DNA from: Burkholderia contaminans | Lineage (GTDB): Bacteria; Pseudomonadota; Gammaproteobacteria; Burkholderiales; Burkholderiaceae | Reading direction: 5' to 3' | Length of the DNA: 64,000 bases | Assembly: GCF_029633825.1 (NCBI RefSeq) | Contig: NZ_CP090641.1 | Span: 2,480,001-2,544,000 of the forward strand | Shown here: positions 12,531 through 20,579 of the stretch, in pieces | How positions within the stretch are numbered: position 1 is the stretch's first letter | Layout of the letters: the number at the start of each line of letters is the position of its first letter | Translations under genes and position numbers: made by a program | Notes under the pieces: model-generated | Told to the model about the DNA's origin: nothing | The model's input: the letters and a program-made list of their open reading frames with translations, nothing else | Databases searched by the model: none

Positions 12531-13256
12531 TTATCCTGCCTTCACCGATCCCTCGATCAGGAAGAACGCGATGAAGCCGATGAAGAACGCGGCCGTTGCG
12601 AACGGTGTCTCAGGTACCTCGTGCGCTTCGACCAGCAGTTCTTCGGTGACGAGGTACAGCAGCGCGACGGTACCCAGCCCGAGCAGCGCTGCGTAGAGGT
12701 TGGAAGGAAGTCCGGCGAACGCGGCGTTGCCGGCCACGGCCGCGATGCTCAGCAGCGCCGCGAGCCCGACCGGTACGACGATCGACAGCAGGCGGCCGAT
12801 GCCCGCGGCCGCGAGCGCCGCGCTGACCGACAGCGCGAGGAACAGCACCTCGAGCGTCAGCGCGACGGTCAGGATGATCCCGCTTTCGTCGCTCGCGGAG
12901 AACGCGATCCCGAGTACGAGACCGTCGATGACGAGGTCGATCGCGGTGACGACGATGAGGCTCACGGGCAGCCGCGCCGCTTCGAAGCGCGTCTCGATCG
13001 CGCCCGACAGCGCGCGGACCGCGAGCATCAGTGCGATGCCGAGCACGAAGCCGACGACGACCGGAAACAGCGCGTGCGCGCGGTCCTGCGGCAGCAGCTC
13101 GAGTGCGGCGGCCGCGAACACGATGCCGCCGGTGAAATGCTGGATGACGCTGGAAGTTTTCGGGCCGGGTGAGCGCCATGCGGCCGCGAGGGCACCGAAA
13201 CAGGCCGCCAGCAAGGGCGGTAACGTGAGCAGCGCGAGCTTCGCGGTCGGTGTCAT
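12531..13256 (-). CDS. ZIP-like family metal transporter
   Basis: 241 residues with about eight hydrophobic segments. The HFTGGIVFAAAALELLPQ segment matches the first metal-binding helix of ZIP proteins. TM5-like EAHEVPETP resembles the ZIP HExPE motif, while the usual HNxPEG of TM4 is replaced by DLVIDGLVLGIAF. ZIP proteins move divalent metals into the cytoplasm, but some bacterial relatives act in export, so direction is uncertain. Upstream at 13366-13396 there is a promoter with the hallmarks of MerR-type control, which supports a role in metal homeostasis. Confidence 0.8.
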   Translation of the reverse strand: MTPTAKLALLTLPPLLAACFGALAAAWRSPGPKTSSVIQHFTGGIVFAAAALELLPQDRAHALFPVVVGFVLGIALMLAVRALSGAIETRFEAARLPVSLIVVTAIDLVIDGLVLGIAFSASDESGIILTVALTLEVLFLALSVSAALAAAGIGRLLSIVVPVGLAALLSIAAVAGNAAFAGLPSNLYAALLGLGTVALLYLVTEELLVEAHEVPETPFATAAFFIGFIAFFLIEGSVKAG

Positions 13257-13365
13257 GAGGCCTCTCGGACGGTTGGCGTACCGCAGCGGGCTCAGCGTCT
13301 GGCCATCCGGCTGCTGGGTACGGGTGGTTCGTACACGCCGGGCATCGCCCCGGCACCAACCGGCG

Positions 13366-13396
13366 ATTGAACACCTTGAAGCCGCTTCAAGGTCAA
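13366..13396 (-). promoter_or_regulatory. MerR-type promoter/operator for ZIP gene
   Basis: On the minus strand a -35 TTGACC (13396-13391) and a -10 TTCAAT (13371-13366) are separated by 19 bp. The spacer carries a perfect palindrome with 9-bp arms ACCTTGAAG / CTTCAAGGT around a 3-bp centre (13373-13393). A 19-20-bp spacer filled by a dyad is the diagnostic layout of CadR/PbrR/ZntR-type MerR activators. No merR-family gene is in this window. The start of the ZIP gene is about 100 bp downstream. Confidence 0.75.
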
Positions 13397-13442
13397 CCCG
13401 TTCGATGCAGGGCGCACCGGCAAGCCGGCGCGCCCGTGGCGG

Positions 13443-14738
13443 TCAAAGCTGCGCGAGCGCCTGGTCGAGATCGGCGAGCAGGTCGTCGATATGCTCGATG
13501 CCGATCGACAGCCGCACCGTTTCTTCCTTCACCCCGGCCTTCGCGAGTTCGGCCGGCGACAGTTGCCGGTGCGTCGTCGATGCCGGGTGCGTGGCGAGCG
13601 ACTTCGTGTCGCCGATGTTGACGAGCCGCGTGAACAGCTTCAGCGCGTCCTGGAACTTCGCGCCGCCGTCGCGGCCGCCCTTCACGCCGAACGTCAGGAT
13701 GCCCGGTGCGCGGCCCGACAGGTAGCGCGCGACGAGCGGATGGTCCGGGTGATCGGGCAGGCCCGCGTAGTTCACCCATTCGACGTTTTCGTGGCGCGCG
13801 AGATGCTGCGCGATCTTCAGCGCGTTGTCGCTGATCCGCTCGATGCGCAGCGCCAGCGTCTCGATGCCCTGCAGGATCTGGAACGCATTGAACGGTGAAA
13901 TGGCCGCGCCCATGTTGCGCAGCGGCACCACGCGTGCGCGGCCGATATACGCAGCCGGCCCGAACGCTTCCGTGTAGACGACACCGTGATAGCTGACGTC
14001 GGGTTCGTTCAGCCGCTTGAAGCGGTCCGCATGCTCGGCCCACGGGAACTTGCCCGAATCGACGATCGCGCCGCCGAGGCTCGTGCCGTGGCCGCCGAGA
14101 TACTTCGTCAGCGAGTGCACGACGATATCCGCGCCGTGCTCGAACGGGCGCAACAGGTACGGCGACGGCACCGTGTTGTCGACGATCAGCGGGATGCCGT
14201 GGCGATGCGCGACTTCCGCGAGCGCGGCGATGTCGGTGACGTTGCCGAGCGGGTTACCGACCGATTCCGCGAAGATCGCCTTCGTGCGCGCGTCGATCAG
14301 CGGCTCGAACGACGCGGGGTCGCGCGGATCGGCGAAGCGCGTCGTGATCCCGTATTGCGGCAGCGTATGCGCGAACAGGTTGTAGGTGCCGCCGTACAGC
14401 GAACTCGCGGACACGATGTTGTCGCCGGCTTCGGCGATCGTCTGGATCGCGTACGTGACGGCCGATTGCCCCGATGCGAGCGCCAGCGCGCCGATGCCGC
14501 CCTCGAGCGCGGCGATGCGCTGCTCGAGCACGTCCGTCGTCGGGTTCATGATCCGCGTGTAGATGTTGCCCTGGACCTTCAGGTCGAACAGGTCGGCGCC
14601 GTGCTGCGTGTCGTCGAATGCGTACGCAACGGTCTGGTAGATCGGTACGGCGACCGCGCGCGTGGTCGGGTCGGGACGATAACCGCCGTGCACGGCGATG
14701 GTTTCGAGGCGCCAGTTCGATGCGGCCTGATCGGTCAT
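13443..14738 (-). CDS. metY: O-acetylhomoserine aminocarboxypropyltransferase (sulfhydrylase)
   Basis: 431 residues from ATG 14738. PLP-dependent Cys/Met metabolism fold: the PLP lysine lies in HSLTKYLGGHG and SGQSAVTYA precedes it. The length of about 430 and the insertion GKFPWAEHADRF are typical of O-acetylhomoserine (thiol)-lyase rather than cystathionine gamma-synthase (about 385). It makes homocysteine (or methionine with methanethiol) from O-acetylhomoserine and sulfide. A -10 TATAAT lies on the minus strand at 14777-14772, 33 bp before the start. The gene stands alone. Confidence 0.92.
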   Translation of the reverse strand: MTDQAASNWRLETIAVHGGYRPDPTTRAVAVPIYQTVAYAFDDTQHGADLFDLKVQGNIYTRIMNPTTDVLEQRIAALEGGIGALALASGQSAVTYAIQTIAEAGDNIVSASSLYGGTYNLFAHTLPQYGITTRFADPRDPASFEPLIDARTKAIFAESVGNPLGNVTDIAALAEVAHRHGIPLIVDNTVPSPYLLRPFEHGADIVVHSLTKYLGGHGTSLGGAIVDSGKFPWAEHADRFKRLNEPDVSYHGVVYTEAFGPAAYIGRARVVPLRNMGAAISPFNAFQILQGIETLALRIERISDNALKIAQHLARHENVEWVNYAGLPDHPDHPLVARYLSGRAPGILTFGVKGGRDGGAKFQDALKLFTRLVNIGDTKSLATHPASTTHRQLSPAELAKAGVKEETVRLSIGIEHIDDLLADLDQALAQL

Positions 14739-14771
14739 GGGTGCTCCGTCTGTTGTTGTGGTGGTCGAGCG

Positions 14772-14777
14772 ATTATA
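14772..14777 (-). promoter_or_regulatory. -10 element of metY promoter
   Basis: A consensus TATAAT on the minus strand 33 bp upstream of the metY start. No good -35 could be matched. Confidence 0.4.
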
Positions 14778-14815
14778 GGAGCACGTGCGCACCTGCCCTT
14801 AGAACGAATGGTTTG

Positions 14816-14843
14816 TTGCTTATGGCGGGGCGGCGCATAAAAT
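14816..14843 (+). promoter_or_regulatory. Sigma-70 promoter of O-methyltransferase gene
   Basis: TTGCTT (14816-14821), 16 bp, TAAAAT (14838-14843), giving a predicted start near 14850, 20 bp before the ATG. Confidence 0.45.
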
Positions 14844-14870
14844 GCCTGTTCCGCAAACAAGGGGTGCGCG

Positions 14871-15539
14871 ATGAATCAGGACCAATGGAACCAGGTGGAT
14901 GCGTATTTCTCCGCGACGCTCGTGCCATCCGACGACGCGCTCGACGCCGCGCTCGCGGCGAGCGATGCGGCCGGGCTGCCCGCGATCAACGTCGCGCCGA
15001 ACCAGGGCAAGCTGCTGCAACTGCTCGCGACGATCCGCGGCGCGCGCCGGATCCTCGAGGTCGGCACGCTCGGCGGCTACAGCACGATCTGGCTCGCGCG
15101 CGCGTTGCCGCCGGGCGGCACGCTCGTGACGCTCGAACTGAACCCGGAGCATGCAAAGGTCGCGACGCGGAACATCGCGCGTGCCGGGTTCGCGGAAGTC
15201 GTGACGGTGGTGGTCGGCAGTGCCAAGGATAGCCTCGCGCGGCTCGTCGATGCGGGTGAAGCGCCGTTCGATTTCATCTTCATCGATGCCGACAAGGACA
15301 ACAACCCGGTCTATCTCGACGCGGCGCTGAAGCTGTCGTGGCCCGGCACGGTGATCGTCGTCGACAACGTCGTGCGCGGCGGGCGCGTGGCCGATCCGGG
15401 CAATCGCGAACCCGACGTGGTCGGCGTGCGCGACGGGTTCGCGCGTCTCGCGGCTGCACCGAACCTCACGACGACCGCCGTGCAGACGGTCGGACAGAAG
15501 GGCTGGGACGGGTTCTCGATCTCGATCGTCGGCGCGTGA
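14871..15539 (+). CDS. SAM-dependent O-methyltransferase (Methyltransf_3 family)
   Basis: 222 residues. SAM-binding motif I is ILEVGTLGGYSTIWLA (about residues 62-77) and an acidic ribose-binding residue is in LVTLELNPE. The metal/substrate motif FIFIDADKDNNPVYLDAAL and VDNVVRGGRV match the caffeoyl-CoA / catechol O-methyltransferase-like class, which is divalent-metal dependent. It probably methylates a catechol-like hydroxyl; the substrate is unknown. It is transcribed alone and converges on the DUF1176 gene with 9 bp between stops. Confidence 0.87.
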   Translation: MNQDQWNQVDAYFSATLVPSDDALDAALAASDAAGLPAINVAPNQGKLLQLLATIRGARRILEVGTLGGYSTIWLARALPPGGTLVTLELNPEHAKVATRNIARAGFAEVVTVVVGSAKDSLARLVDAGEAPFDFIFIDADKDNNPVYLDAALKLSWPGTVIVVDNVVRGGRVADPGNREPDVVGVRDGFARLAAAPNLTTTAVQTVGQKGWDGFSISIVGA

Positions 15540-15548
15540 GGGGATGCG

Positions 15549-16697
15549 TCAGCGGTTTCCTGCCGCATCGGCCCGTCGATACAGGCGTGGCCACTGATCG
15601 TCGAACAGGCCGTTGCAGGTGCCGTGCGTCGCGATGTCGCCGAGCACGAAGCGCCGGCCGTCGAAGATCCATGACGCGGTCGAGCCGCAATCACCGGCAC
15701 TGCGCAGCCTCACCTTGCTCGACAACGTCGCGCTGGCAGAATCGTAGCCGGCCTCGGTCAGTTCGTTCGCGAACGACGCCGAATCGAGCCCCGCGTTCGC
15801 GTTCTCGCCGAAATTCATCGCCGTCGGCGTGAAGGGTGCCGTCCGTCGCGCGCGATACCACAGGTCGGTGTGGTTATACATGCTGCTGGTCTGGCACGGT
15901 ATCGCAACCAGTGCCTCGTCGGCGGAGATCGCCACGGCGCGCGATGCCTTCCGGCGATCGCTCGCCGACATTTCGTCTTCGACGTCGGCCGCACATTGCT
16001 TCACGTCACCGCCGAACTTCGCAAGCACCGCGTCGACGAGCGGGCGTTGCTCGGCGGCCGACAGATCCGCGACGGCCGGTGCCGGCGTGACGGCGGGCGG
16101 CAGTGCCGGTGCGGCCGGTACCGACGACGCGGGCCGGGTGCCCGGGCGCAGCAGCGCGGTGACGGTGCCGACCCGGCCCTGCGTGTCGTCGATCAACAGC
16201 AGCGCGGCATTCAATCCCGTCAACGGCGTGCGGGCGGTTTGCGCCGACGCCGGATCGCCGAAGCTCAGCAACTGCGCATTGCGCGAAGCGGTGAGCCATG
16301 CCGCAACCGTTGCCGGATCGTTGGTGCGGATCCGGAATGGATGCGCGTCGTCATCGTCCGGCTTGCCGCCGAATGCATGCCATTGGGCCGCCATGGCATC
16401 GAACGGGCGGCCATCCATGCGTGCGGTGCGCAGGTCCAGCGGCGCCGACGTGTAGAGGTCGAGCGAGGCCTGTGCGTCCGGGCCCGCATCGCGCGTCACG
16501 CGCAGGATGAGCCGGGTGCGTGCGTCGTCGATATCGTCGGCGTGGCTTTCGGCAATGCAACGGTTGCCGTTGTCGCAGACGACCGACCAGTTCTTGAAAT
16601 CGCGCTCGACCGGCGGCCGCGCAAGCGGACGAGCCTGGGCGACGAGCGGGGAAACGGCGAGGAGGGTGGCGATGGCGAGCGAAAGGCGGTGCGACAT
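15549..16697 (-). CDS. DUF1176 domain secreted protein
   Basis: 382 residues from ATG 16697; the signal peptide SLAIATLLAVSPLVAQA decides the start. The mature part begins with RDFKNWSVVCDNGNRCIAES, typical of DUF1176. The C-terminal region has several cysteines (SAGDCGSTASWIFDG, THGTCNGLF) likely forming disulfides. The family is periplasmic and of unknown function. A minus-strand TATACT around 16815-16825 may be its -10. Confidence 0.8.
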   Translation of the reverse strand: MSHRLSLAIATLLAVSPLVAQARPLARPPVERDFKNWSVVCDNGNRCIAESHADDIDDARTRLILRVTRDAGPDAQASLDLYTSAPLDLRTARMDGRPFDAMAAQWHAFGGKPDDDDAHPFRIRTNDPATVAAWLTASRNAQLLSFGDPASAQTARTPLTGLNAALLLIDDTQGRVGTVTALLRPGTRPASSVPAAPALPPAVTPAPAVADLSAAEQRPLVDAVLAKFGGDVKQCAADVEDEMSASDRRKASRAVAISADEALVAIPCQTSSMYNHTDLWYRARRTAPFTPTAMNFGENANAGLDSASFANELTEAGYDSASATLSSKVRLRSAGDCGSTASWIFDGRRFVLGDIATHGTCNGLFDDQWPRLYRRADAAGNR

Positions 16698-16913
16698 GAC
16701 GGTTCGTATCGACTGTGGAAGGGCGGGCGGAAGACGTCGGACTGCAAGCGCATCGTCAGCAAGCGGCGCGGGTCGAAGGCTGCGGCGCATGCGGCGGCGC
16801 GCGTTACGGAACAGCGTCGAGTATACCGCCGCAATGTGTTGCGATCGCGACGACGACGCGTAGTGTGCGGTCACGGCGGTTGCTGGCCGGCATGGGTCGG
16901 ACAAGCGCGGGTG

Positions 16914-16946
16914 AAAAAAAGGCGCGACGCCCTCAGGCATCGCGCC
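16914..16946 (-). terminator. Strong terminator of the RNA-repair operon
   Basis: On the minus strand GGCGCGATGCC-TGAG-GGCGTCGCGCC forms an 11-bp hairpin (one G-T pair) followed by seven T. It starts 10 bp after the nucleotidyltransferase stop, which fixes the operon end. Confidence 0.85.
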
Positions 16947-16955
16947 GTTCACCTT

Positions 16956-17768
16956 TCATCGTCCGTCGACCACGTCGCGCAGGAACGCATCGAGCATCGC
17001 CACGTCGCCCCACGGCCGCTTGTATTCGCGATCGTGCTCGGCATCGGCGAGCATCGTCTCGACGAGCGCGTGGATCGCCGGCCGGCGCGGCCCGTACTCG
17101 CTTTCGTTCGCGCTCATCTTCAGCGCGAGCAACGCGTCGAGTTCCGCGCGCGCCGCCGGCTCGTGCACGGTGCCGTCGACGAGATCCACGAAGCGCATCG
17201 GCGGCATCCCGAGCCCCGCGTCGATCCAGCGCACCGCGAGCAGCGGCCGCAGCACGTACAGGTACTTCTTGTAACGCACCGTGTCGCCTTGCAGATAGCC
17301 GCGAAAGTTCTTCTTCGCCATCGCGAGGTAGTGGTGACGCCCGCGCACCGGCGAGAAGAACGCCGACGCGAGCGACCTGAGCCGCGGCGCCCAGCGCGCG
17401 TCTTCGCGATACACGACGGGCGAGTCGAGCCATTCGAGCAGCGTCGGGTTCGAGCGGCGCAGCAGTTGCAGCGCCTTGCGCAGTTCCCAGCCGCTGACGT
17501 CGAGCTCGTCGTCGAGCGGCCGCTCGATCACGTCGCGTTGCGACTCGACGCTCAGGTACCAGTCGCGCTTGTGTGCATACACGAAGCGCACGTCGTAATC
17601 GCTGTCCGGCGATGCGAACCCCCAGCCGCGGCTGCCCGATTCGCACGCGAAAAGCACGCTCACGTCGTGGCGGCGCTCTACTTCCTCAAGCTCCGCCATC
17701 ACGCGTGCCCGCACGGCCGGGTCGACCGGATGTGCGCTGCGCACGGCCGTCAATTTTTCCGTTTTCAT
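16956..17768 (-). CDS. RlaP-like nucleotidyltransferase (RNA-ligase-associated, pol-beta fold)
   Basis: 270 residues from ATG 17768. The nucleotidyltransferase signature is at residues 45-59: GSRGWGF then SDYD, with catalytic Asp57 and Asp59 of the polymerase-beta superfamily. The rest (ELRKALQLLRRSNPTLLEWL) matches the COG3541 class often found beside RtcB, called RlaP in comparative genomics. By family it could add nucleotides to RNA ends. It is the last gene of the slipin-rtcB-RlaP operon and is separated from rtcB by a 10-bp-stem hairpin. Biochemical activity is inferred. Confidence 0.82.
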   Translation of the reverse strand: MKTEKLTAVRSAHPVDPAVRARVMAELEEVERRHDVSVLFACESGSRGWGFASPDSDYDVRFVYAHKRDWYLSVESQRDVIERPLDDELDVSGWELRKALQLLRRSNPTLLEWLDSPVVYREDARWAPRLRSLASAFFSPVRGRHHYLAMAKKNFRGYLQGDTVRYKKYLYVLRPLLAVRWIDAGLGMPPMRFVDLVDGTVHEPAARAELDALLALKMSANESEYGPRRPAIHALVETMLADAEHDREYKRPWGDVAMLDAFLRDVVDGR

Positions 17769-17789
17769 TGTTGTTGCTTCCTTTTCGTT

Positions 17790-17819
17790 GTGCGCGGCCG
17801 CCGGCCCTCGGCCGCGCAC
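17790..17819 (-). other. Intercistronic hairpin between rtcB and RlaP gene
   Basis: GTGCGCGGCC / GGCCGCGCAC make a perfect 10-bp stem with a 10-nt loop in the 55-bp gap. There is no T tract, so it is more likely an mRNA-stability or partial attenuation element than a full terminator. Confidence 0.5.
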
Positions 17820-17823
17820 CGCG

Positions 17824-19053
17824 CTATCCTTTCACGCACACCACCTGGCGCAGCGTATGCACCACTTCGACGAGGCTGCGCTGGGCCGCCATCACCGCGT
17901 CGATGTCCTTGTAGGCCATCGGGATTTCGTCGACGACGCCCGAGTCCTTCCGGCATTCGACGCCCTGGGTTGCCTTCACCTGGTCGTCAACGGTGAAGCG
18001 GCGCTTCGCTTCGGTGCGGCTCATCGTCCGGCCCGCGCCGTGGCTGCACGAGCAGAAGCTGTCCGGGTTGCCGAGCCCGCGCACGATGAAGCTCTTCGCC
18101 CCCATCGATCCCGGAATGATCCCGAGCTGCCCCTTCTGCGCCGACACCGCACCCTTGCGCGTCACGAGCACGTCTTCGCCGAAGTGGCGTTCGCGCTGCA
18201 CGTAGTTGTGGTGGCAGTTCACCGCGTGTTCGTCGACCGAGAACGGTTTGGCGATCACGCCGCGTGCCGCCCCGATCACCGCGTCCATCATCGCCTGCCG
18301 GTTGCGGCGCGCGTAGTCCTGCGCCCAGCCCACCGCTTCGACGTAGTCGTCGAAGTGCCGGCTGCCCTCGGTGAAATACGCGAGGTTGCGATCCGGCAGG
18401 TTCGCGATGTGCTGCCGCATGTCGGCCTGCGCGAGCTCGATGAACAGACTGCCGATCGCGTTGCCGACGCCGCGCGAGCCGCTGTGCAGCATGAACCACA
18501 CGTGGTCCGCTTCGTCGACGCACACTTCGATGAAGTGGTTGCCGGTGCCGAGCGTGCCGAGATGCGCGTAGTGGTTCGTCTTTTCCAGCTTCGGATATTT
18601 GTCGACGATCCGCTGGAAGCCCGGCTGCAGCGACTTCCACGATTCGGTCACGGCGGCCGGTGTGCGGTCGCCCCACGCGCCCGGATCGCGGCGGCCCGGC
18701 GCGCGGCCGTGCGGCACCGCGCGTTCGATCGCGCTGCGCAGGCCCGCGAGCGAATCCGGCAGGTCGGACGCCGTCAGCGTCGTGCCCGCGGCCATCATCC
18801 CGCAGCCGATGTCGACGCCGACCGCCGCCGGAATGATCGCGCCCTTCGTCGGGATCACGCTGCCGATCGTCGAGCCCTTGCCGAGGTGGACGTCCGGCAT
18901 CACCGCGACGTGACTGAAGATGAACGGCATCTGCGCGGTGTTGCGCAGTTGCGCGCGCGCTTCGTCTTCAACGGCCACGCCTTGCGTCCACATCTTCACC
19001 GGCTTGCCGTTCGCCAGTTCCATCACCTGGTAATCCAATTCACTCATGTTCAT
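17824..19053 (-). CDS. rtcB: RNA-splicing ligase RtcB
   Basis: 409 residues from ATG 19053; an in-frame ATG at 19047, six bases after AAGGTG, is equally possible. RtcB joins RNA 2',3'-cyclic phosphate or 3'-phosphate ends to 5'-OH ends using GTP and Mn2+. The Mn-binding residues are in VHLGKGS, GVDIGCGM (Cys84), TGNHFIE and VNCHHNY. The guanylated histidine is His338 in SCSHGAGRTMSR. All key residues are present and the length matches the E. coli enzyme. It lies 56 bp after slipin within the sigma-54-driven operon. No rtcA (RNA cyclase) accompanies it here. Confidence 0.96.
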   Translation of the reverse strand: MNMSELDYQVMELANGKPVKMWTQGVAVEDEARAQLRNTAQMPFIFSHVAVMPDVHLGKGSTIGSVIPTKGAIIPAAVGVDIGCGMMAAGTTLTASDLPDSLAGLRSAIERAVPHGRAPGRRDPGAWGDRTPAAVTESWKSLQPGFQRIVDKYPKLEKTNHYAHLGTLGTGNHFIEVCVDEADHVWFMLHSGSRGVGNAIGSLFIELAQADMRQHIANLPDRNLAYFTEGSRHFDDYVEAVGWAQDYARRNRQAMMDAVIGAARGVIAKPFSVDEHAVNCHHNYVQRERHFGEDVLVTRKGAVSAQKGQLGIIPGSMGAKSFIVRGLGNPDSFCSCSHGAGRTMSRTEAKRRFTVDDQVKATQGVECRKDSGVVDEIPMAYKDIDAVMAAQRSLVEVVHTLRQVVCVKG

Positions 19054-19109
19054 CACCTTGCTACCTTGTTCACGAGGCACGGCGCCCGTGCGCCGTGCCT
19101 GATCGTTCA

Positions 19110-20249
19110 TTACGCGCCCTTGATGCTGACGAGTCCGTTCAGCACCTGGTCTAGACCGCCGAACACCGAGATGCGGTCGATCCGTTCCGCGACGCGCTCG
19201 AGCGTTTCCAGCTCCTTGAGCCGCAGCGCGGTCGGGTTTTCTTCCATCACCTTCGCGGTGTTCAACAGCGAACGCGTGGCCGCCGTTTCCTCGCGGCGGC
19301 GAATCACGTTCGCCTGCGCGGATTTCTCCGCTTCGACCACCTGCGCGAGGATCGTCTTCATGTCGCCCGGCAGCACGATATCCTTCACGCCGACGCTGCG
19401 CACGTCCACGCCGGAATGGCCGAGGCGGGCACGCACCTGCGCGATCACGACGTCGTCGATCGACTGCTTGTCCTCCAGCAGTTCGTCGAGCGAGCGCGTG
19501 CCGACGGCCGATCGCAGTGCGAACTGCAGCTCGCGATACAGGTGTTCGACCGGCTTCTGCAACTGGCCGAAAGCATGCAGCACGTCCGCATAGCACCACG
19601 TCGCCGACAGGTTCAGCCGCAGCGCGACCTTGTCGCGCGTCAGGATTTCCTGTCCGCCGACCTCGATCGCCTGCAAACGCAGGTCGACGAGCTCGACCGC
19701 GACGTCGCGGTTGAAGCGCCAGAACGCTGCCACGCCCGCGTCCAGCAACCGCTCGATCTTGCCGTCGATCTTCAGCACGCCGACGTGGTACGCCGGCACC
19801 TGCGCCAGCAGCACGCCCGTCAGGCCCGCCACGCCGCGCGCACGCAGCGCCGGTTGCGCGATGCGCTTCACGAGCGCGGCCGGCAGCATGCTGTCCTGCG
19901 CGAGATCGACGCGTTCCAGACGGTGCGCGGTCAGGCCGCGCCAGTACAGCCGGCGCGTGCCCGGCGCCAGGATCTCGACGAGCACGTCGTCTTCGTAGCG
20001 CAGGCCCGCTTCATCGTCGGCGAGATCCATCGCGACGAAGTGCTGCGCGAGCACGTCCGGCGCGTCGTGACGCAGGTAGTCGGCCAGTGCCGCGTCGGCG
20101 AGCGGCGCGTCGAGACGCGCGGTCTGCACCGACAAACGCTTGAACGGATCGAAGGCCTTGAACACGCCCGGTTCCAGCACCTTCACGAAATCGCCCTCAT
20201 TCATCAGCAGCGCGCGTTCGTTCTTCTTCACTACATGTCGCATCCACAT
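19110..20249 (-). CDS. Slipin family SPFH/band-7 protein
   Basis: 379 residues from ATG 20249, with SD AAGGAC 8 bp upstream. The central SPFH domain covers about residues 130-330, including ILTRDKVALRLNLSATWCY, DELLEDKQSIDD and VRSVGVKDIVLPGDMKTIL. A C-terminal coiled segment carries EAEKSAQANVIRRREETAATRSLLNTA. Unlike many slipins there is no obvious hydrophobic N-terminal hairpin. Slipins are recurrent partners of RtcB/RtcR in comparative genomics, but the role in RNA repair is not established. First protein-coding gene of the operon, with a leader of about 490 nt that carries the two tRNA-like elements. Confidence 0.85.
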   Translation of the reverse strand: MWMRHVVKKNERALLMNEGDFVKVLEPGVFKAFDPFKRLSVQTARLDAPLADAALADYLRHDAPDVLAQHFVAMDLADDEAGLRYEDDVLVEILAPGTRRLYWRGLTAHRLERVDLAQDSMLPAALVKRIAQPALRARGVAGLTGVLLAQVPAYHVGVLKIDGKIERLLDAGVAAFWRFNRDVAVELVDLRLQAIEVGGQEILTRDKVALRLNLSATWCYADVLHAFGQLQKPVEHLYRELQFALRSAVGTRSLDELLEDKQSIDDVVIAQVRARLGHSGVDVRSVGVKDIVLPGDMKTILAQVVEAEKSAQANVIRRREETAATRSLLNTAKVMEENPTALRLKELETLERVAERIDRISVFGGLDQVLNGLVSIKGA

Positions 20250-20446
20250 ATTCTTGTCCTTTTCTTCAATGACCGCCGGGTGACGCGCATCGTGCGGATC
20301 GCGGGGCGACGCAACCGGGCGGGCGGCGCGCTGGCCCGGCGTCGAAGTGCACGGCGACGCATCCTGCATCGCGTCGTCGTGCGCCTTCGCGCGGGCCGTG
20401 CGGCCGTCCGGCCGATCGCGCGGAACCGCAACCGGTCCGACGCGCG

Positions 20447-20464
20447 GCGGGCCTTGCGGCCCGC
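20447..20464 (-). other. GNRA-capped hairpin in operon leader
   Basis: GCGGGCC-GCAA-GGCCCGC on the minus strand is a perfect 7-bp stem with a GCAA tetraloop, about 200 nt before the slipin start. Confidence 0.5.
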
Positions 20465-20490
20465 ACCGGCGGGTACTGCTTCTATCAGAG

Positions 20491-20509
20491 ACTGTCGCTT
20501 GCGGACAGT
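20491..20509 (-). other. Stem-loop at 3' end of tRNA-like element
   Basis: ACTGTC / GACAGT is a 6-bp stem with a 7-nt loop. It begins at the last acceptor base of the tRNA-like element, a possible processing or protective structure. No T tract follows. Confidence 0.45.
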
Positions 20510-20579
20510 GTTCGAGCGGGATTCGAACCCGCCACCGGCCGGCTTTCGCCGGCTGCTCGACCTGATGAGCTTCCGAACA
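20509..20579 (-). ncRNA. tRNA-like RNA without an anticodon loop
   Basis: 71 nt fold as a cloverleaf on the minus strand. The acceptor is TGTTCGG / TCGAACA (7 bp, one G-U) followed by a linker AA. The D-arm is GCTC-ATCAGGTC-GAGC, with the conserved GG in the loop. One nucleotide precedes the anticodon-position arm GCCGGC-GAAA-GCCGGC, a 6-bp stem capped by a GNRA tetraloop in place of a 7-nt anticodon loop. A 5-nt variable region leads to the T-arm GCGGG-TTCGAAT-CCCGC. No CCA is encoded. It cannot decode. It lies in the leader of the sigma-54 rtcB operon, so it may be a substrate, decoy or sensor RNA for repair. Confidence 0.8.

Noticed and set aside
15870..17996. 708-residue plus-strand open frame
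   Set aside because: Antisense shadow of the DUF1176 and RlaP-like genes, Arg-rich with no domain.
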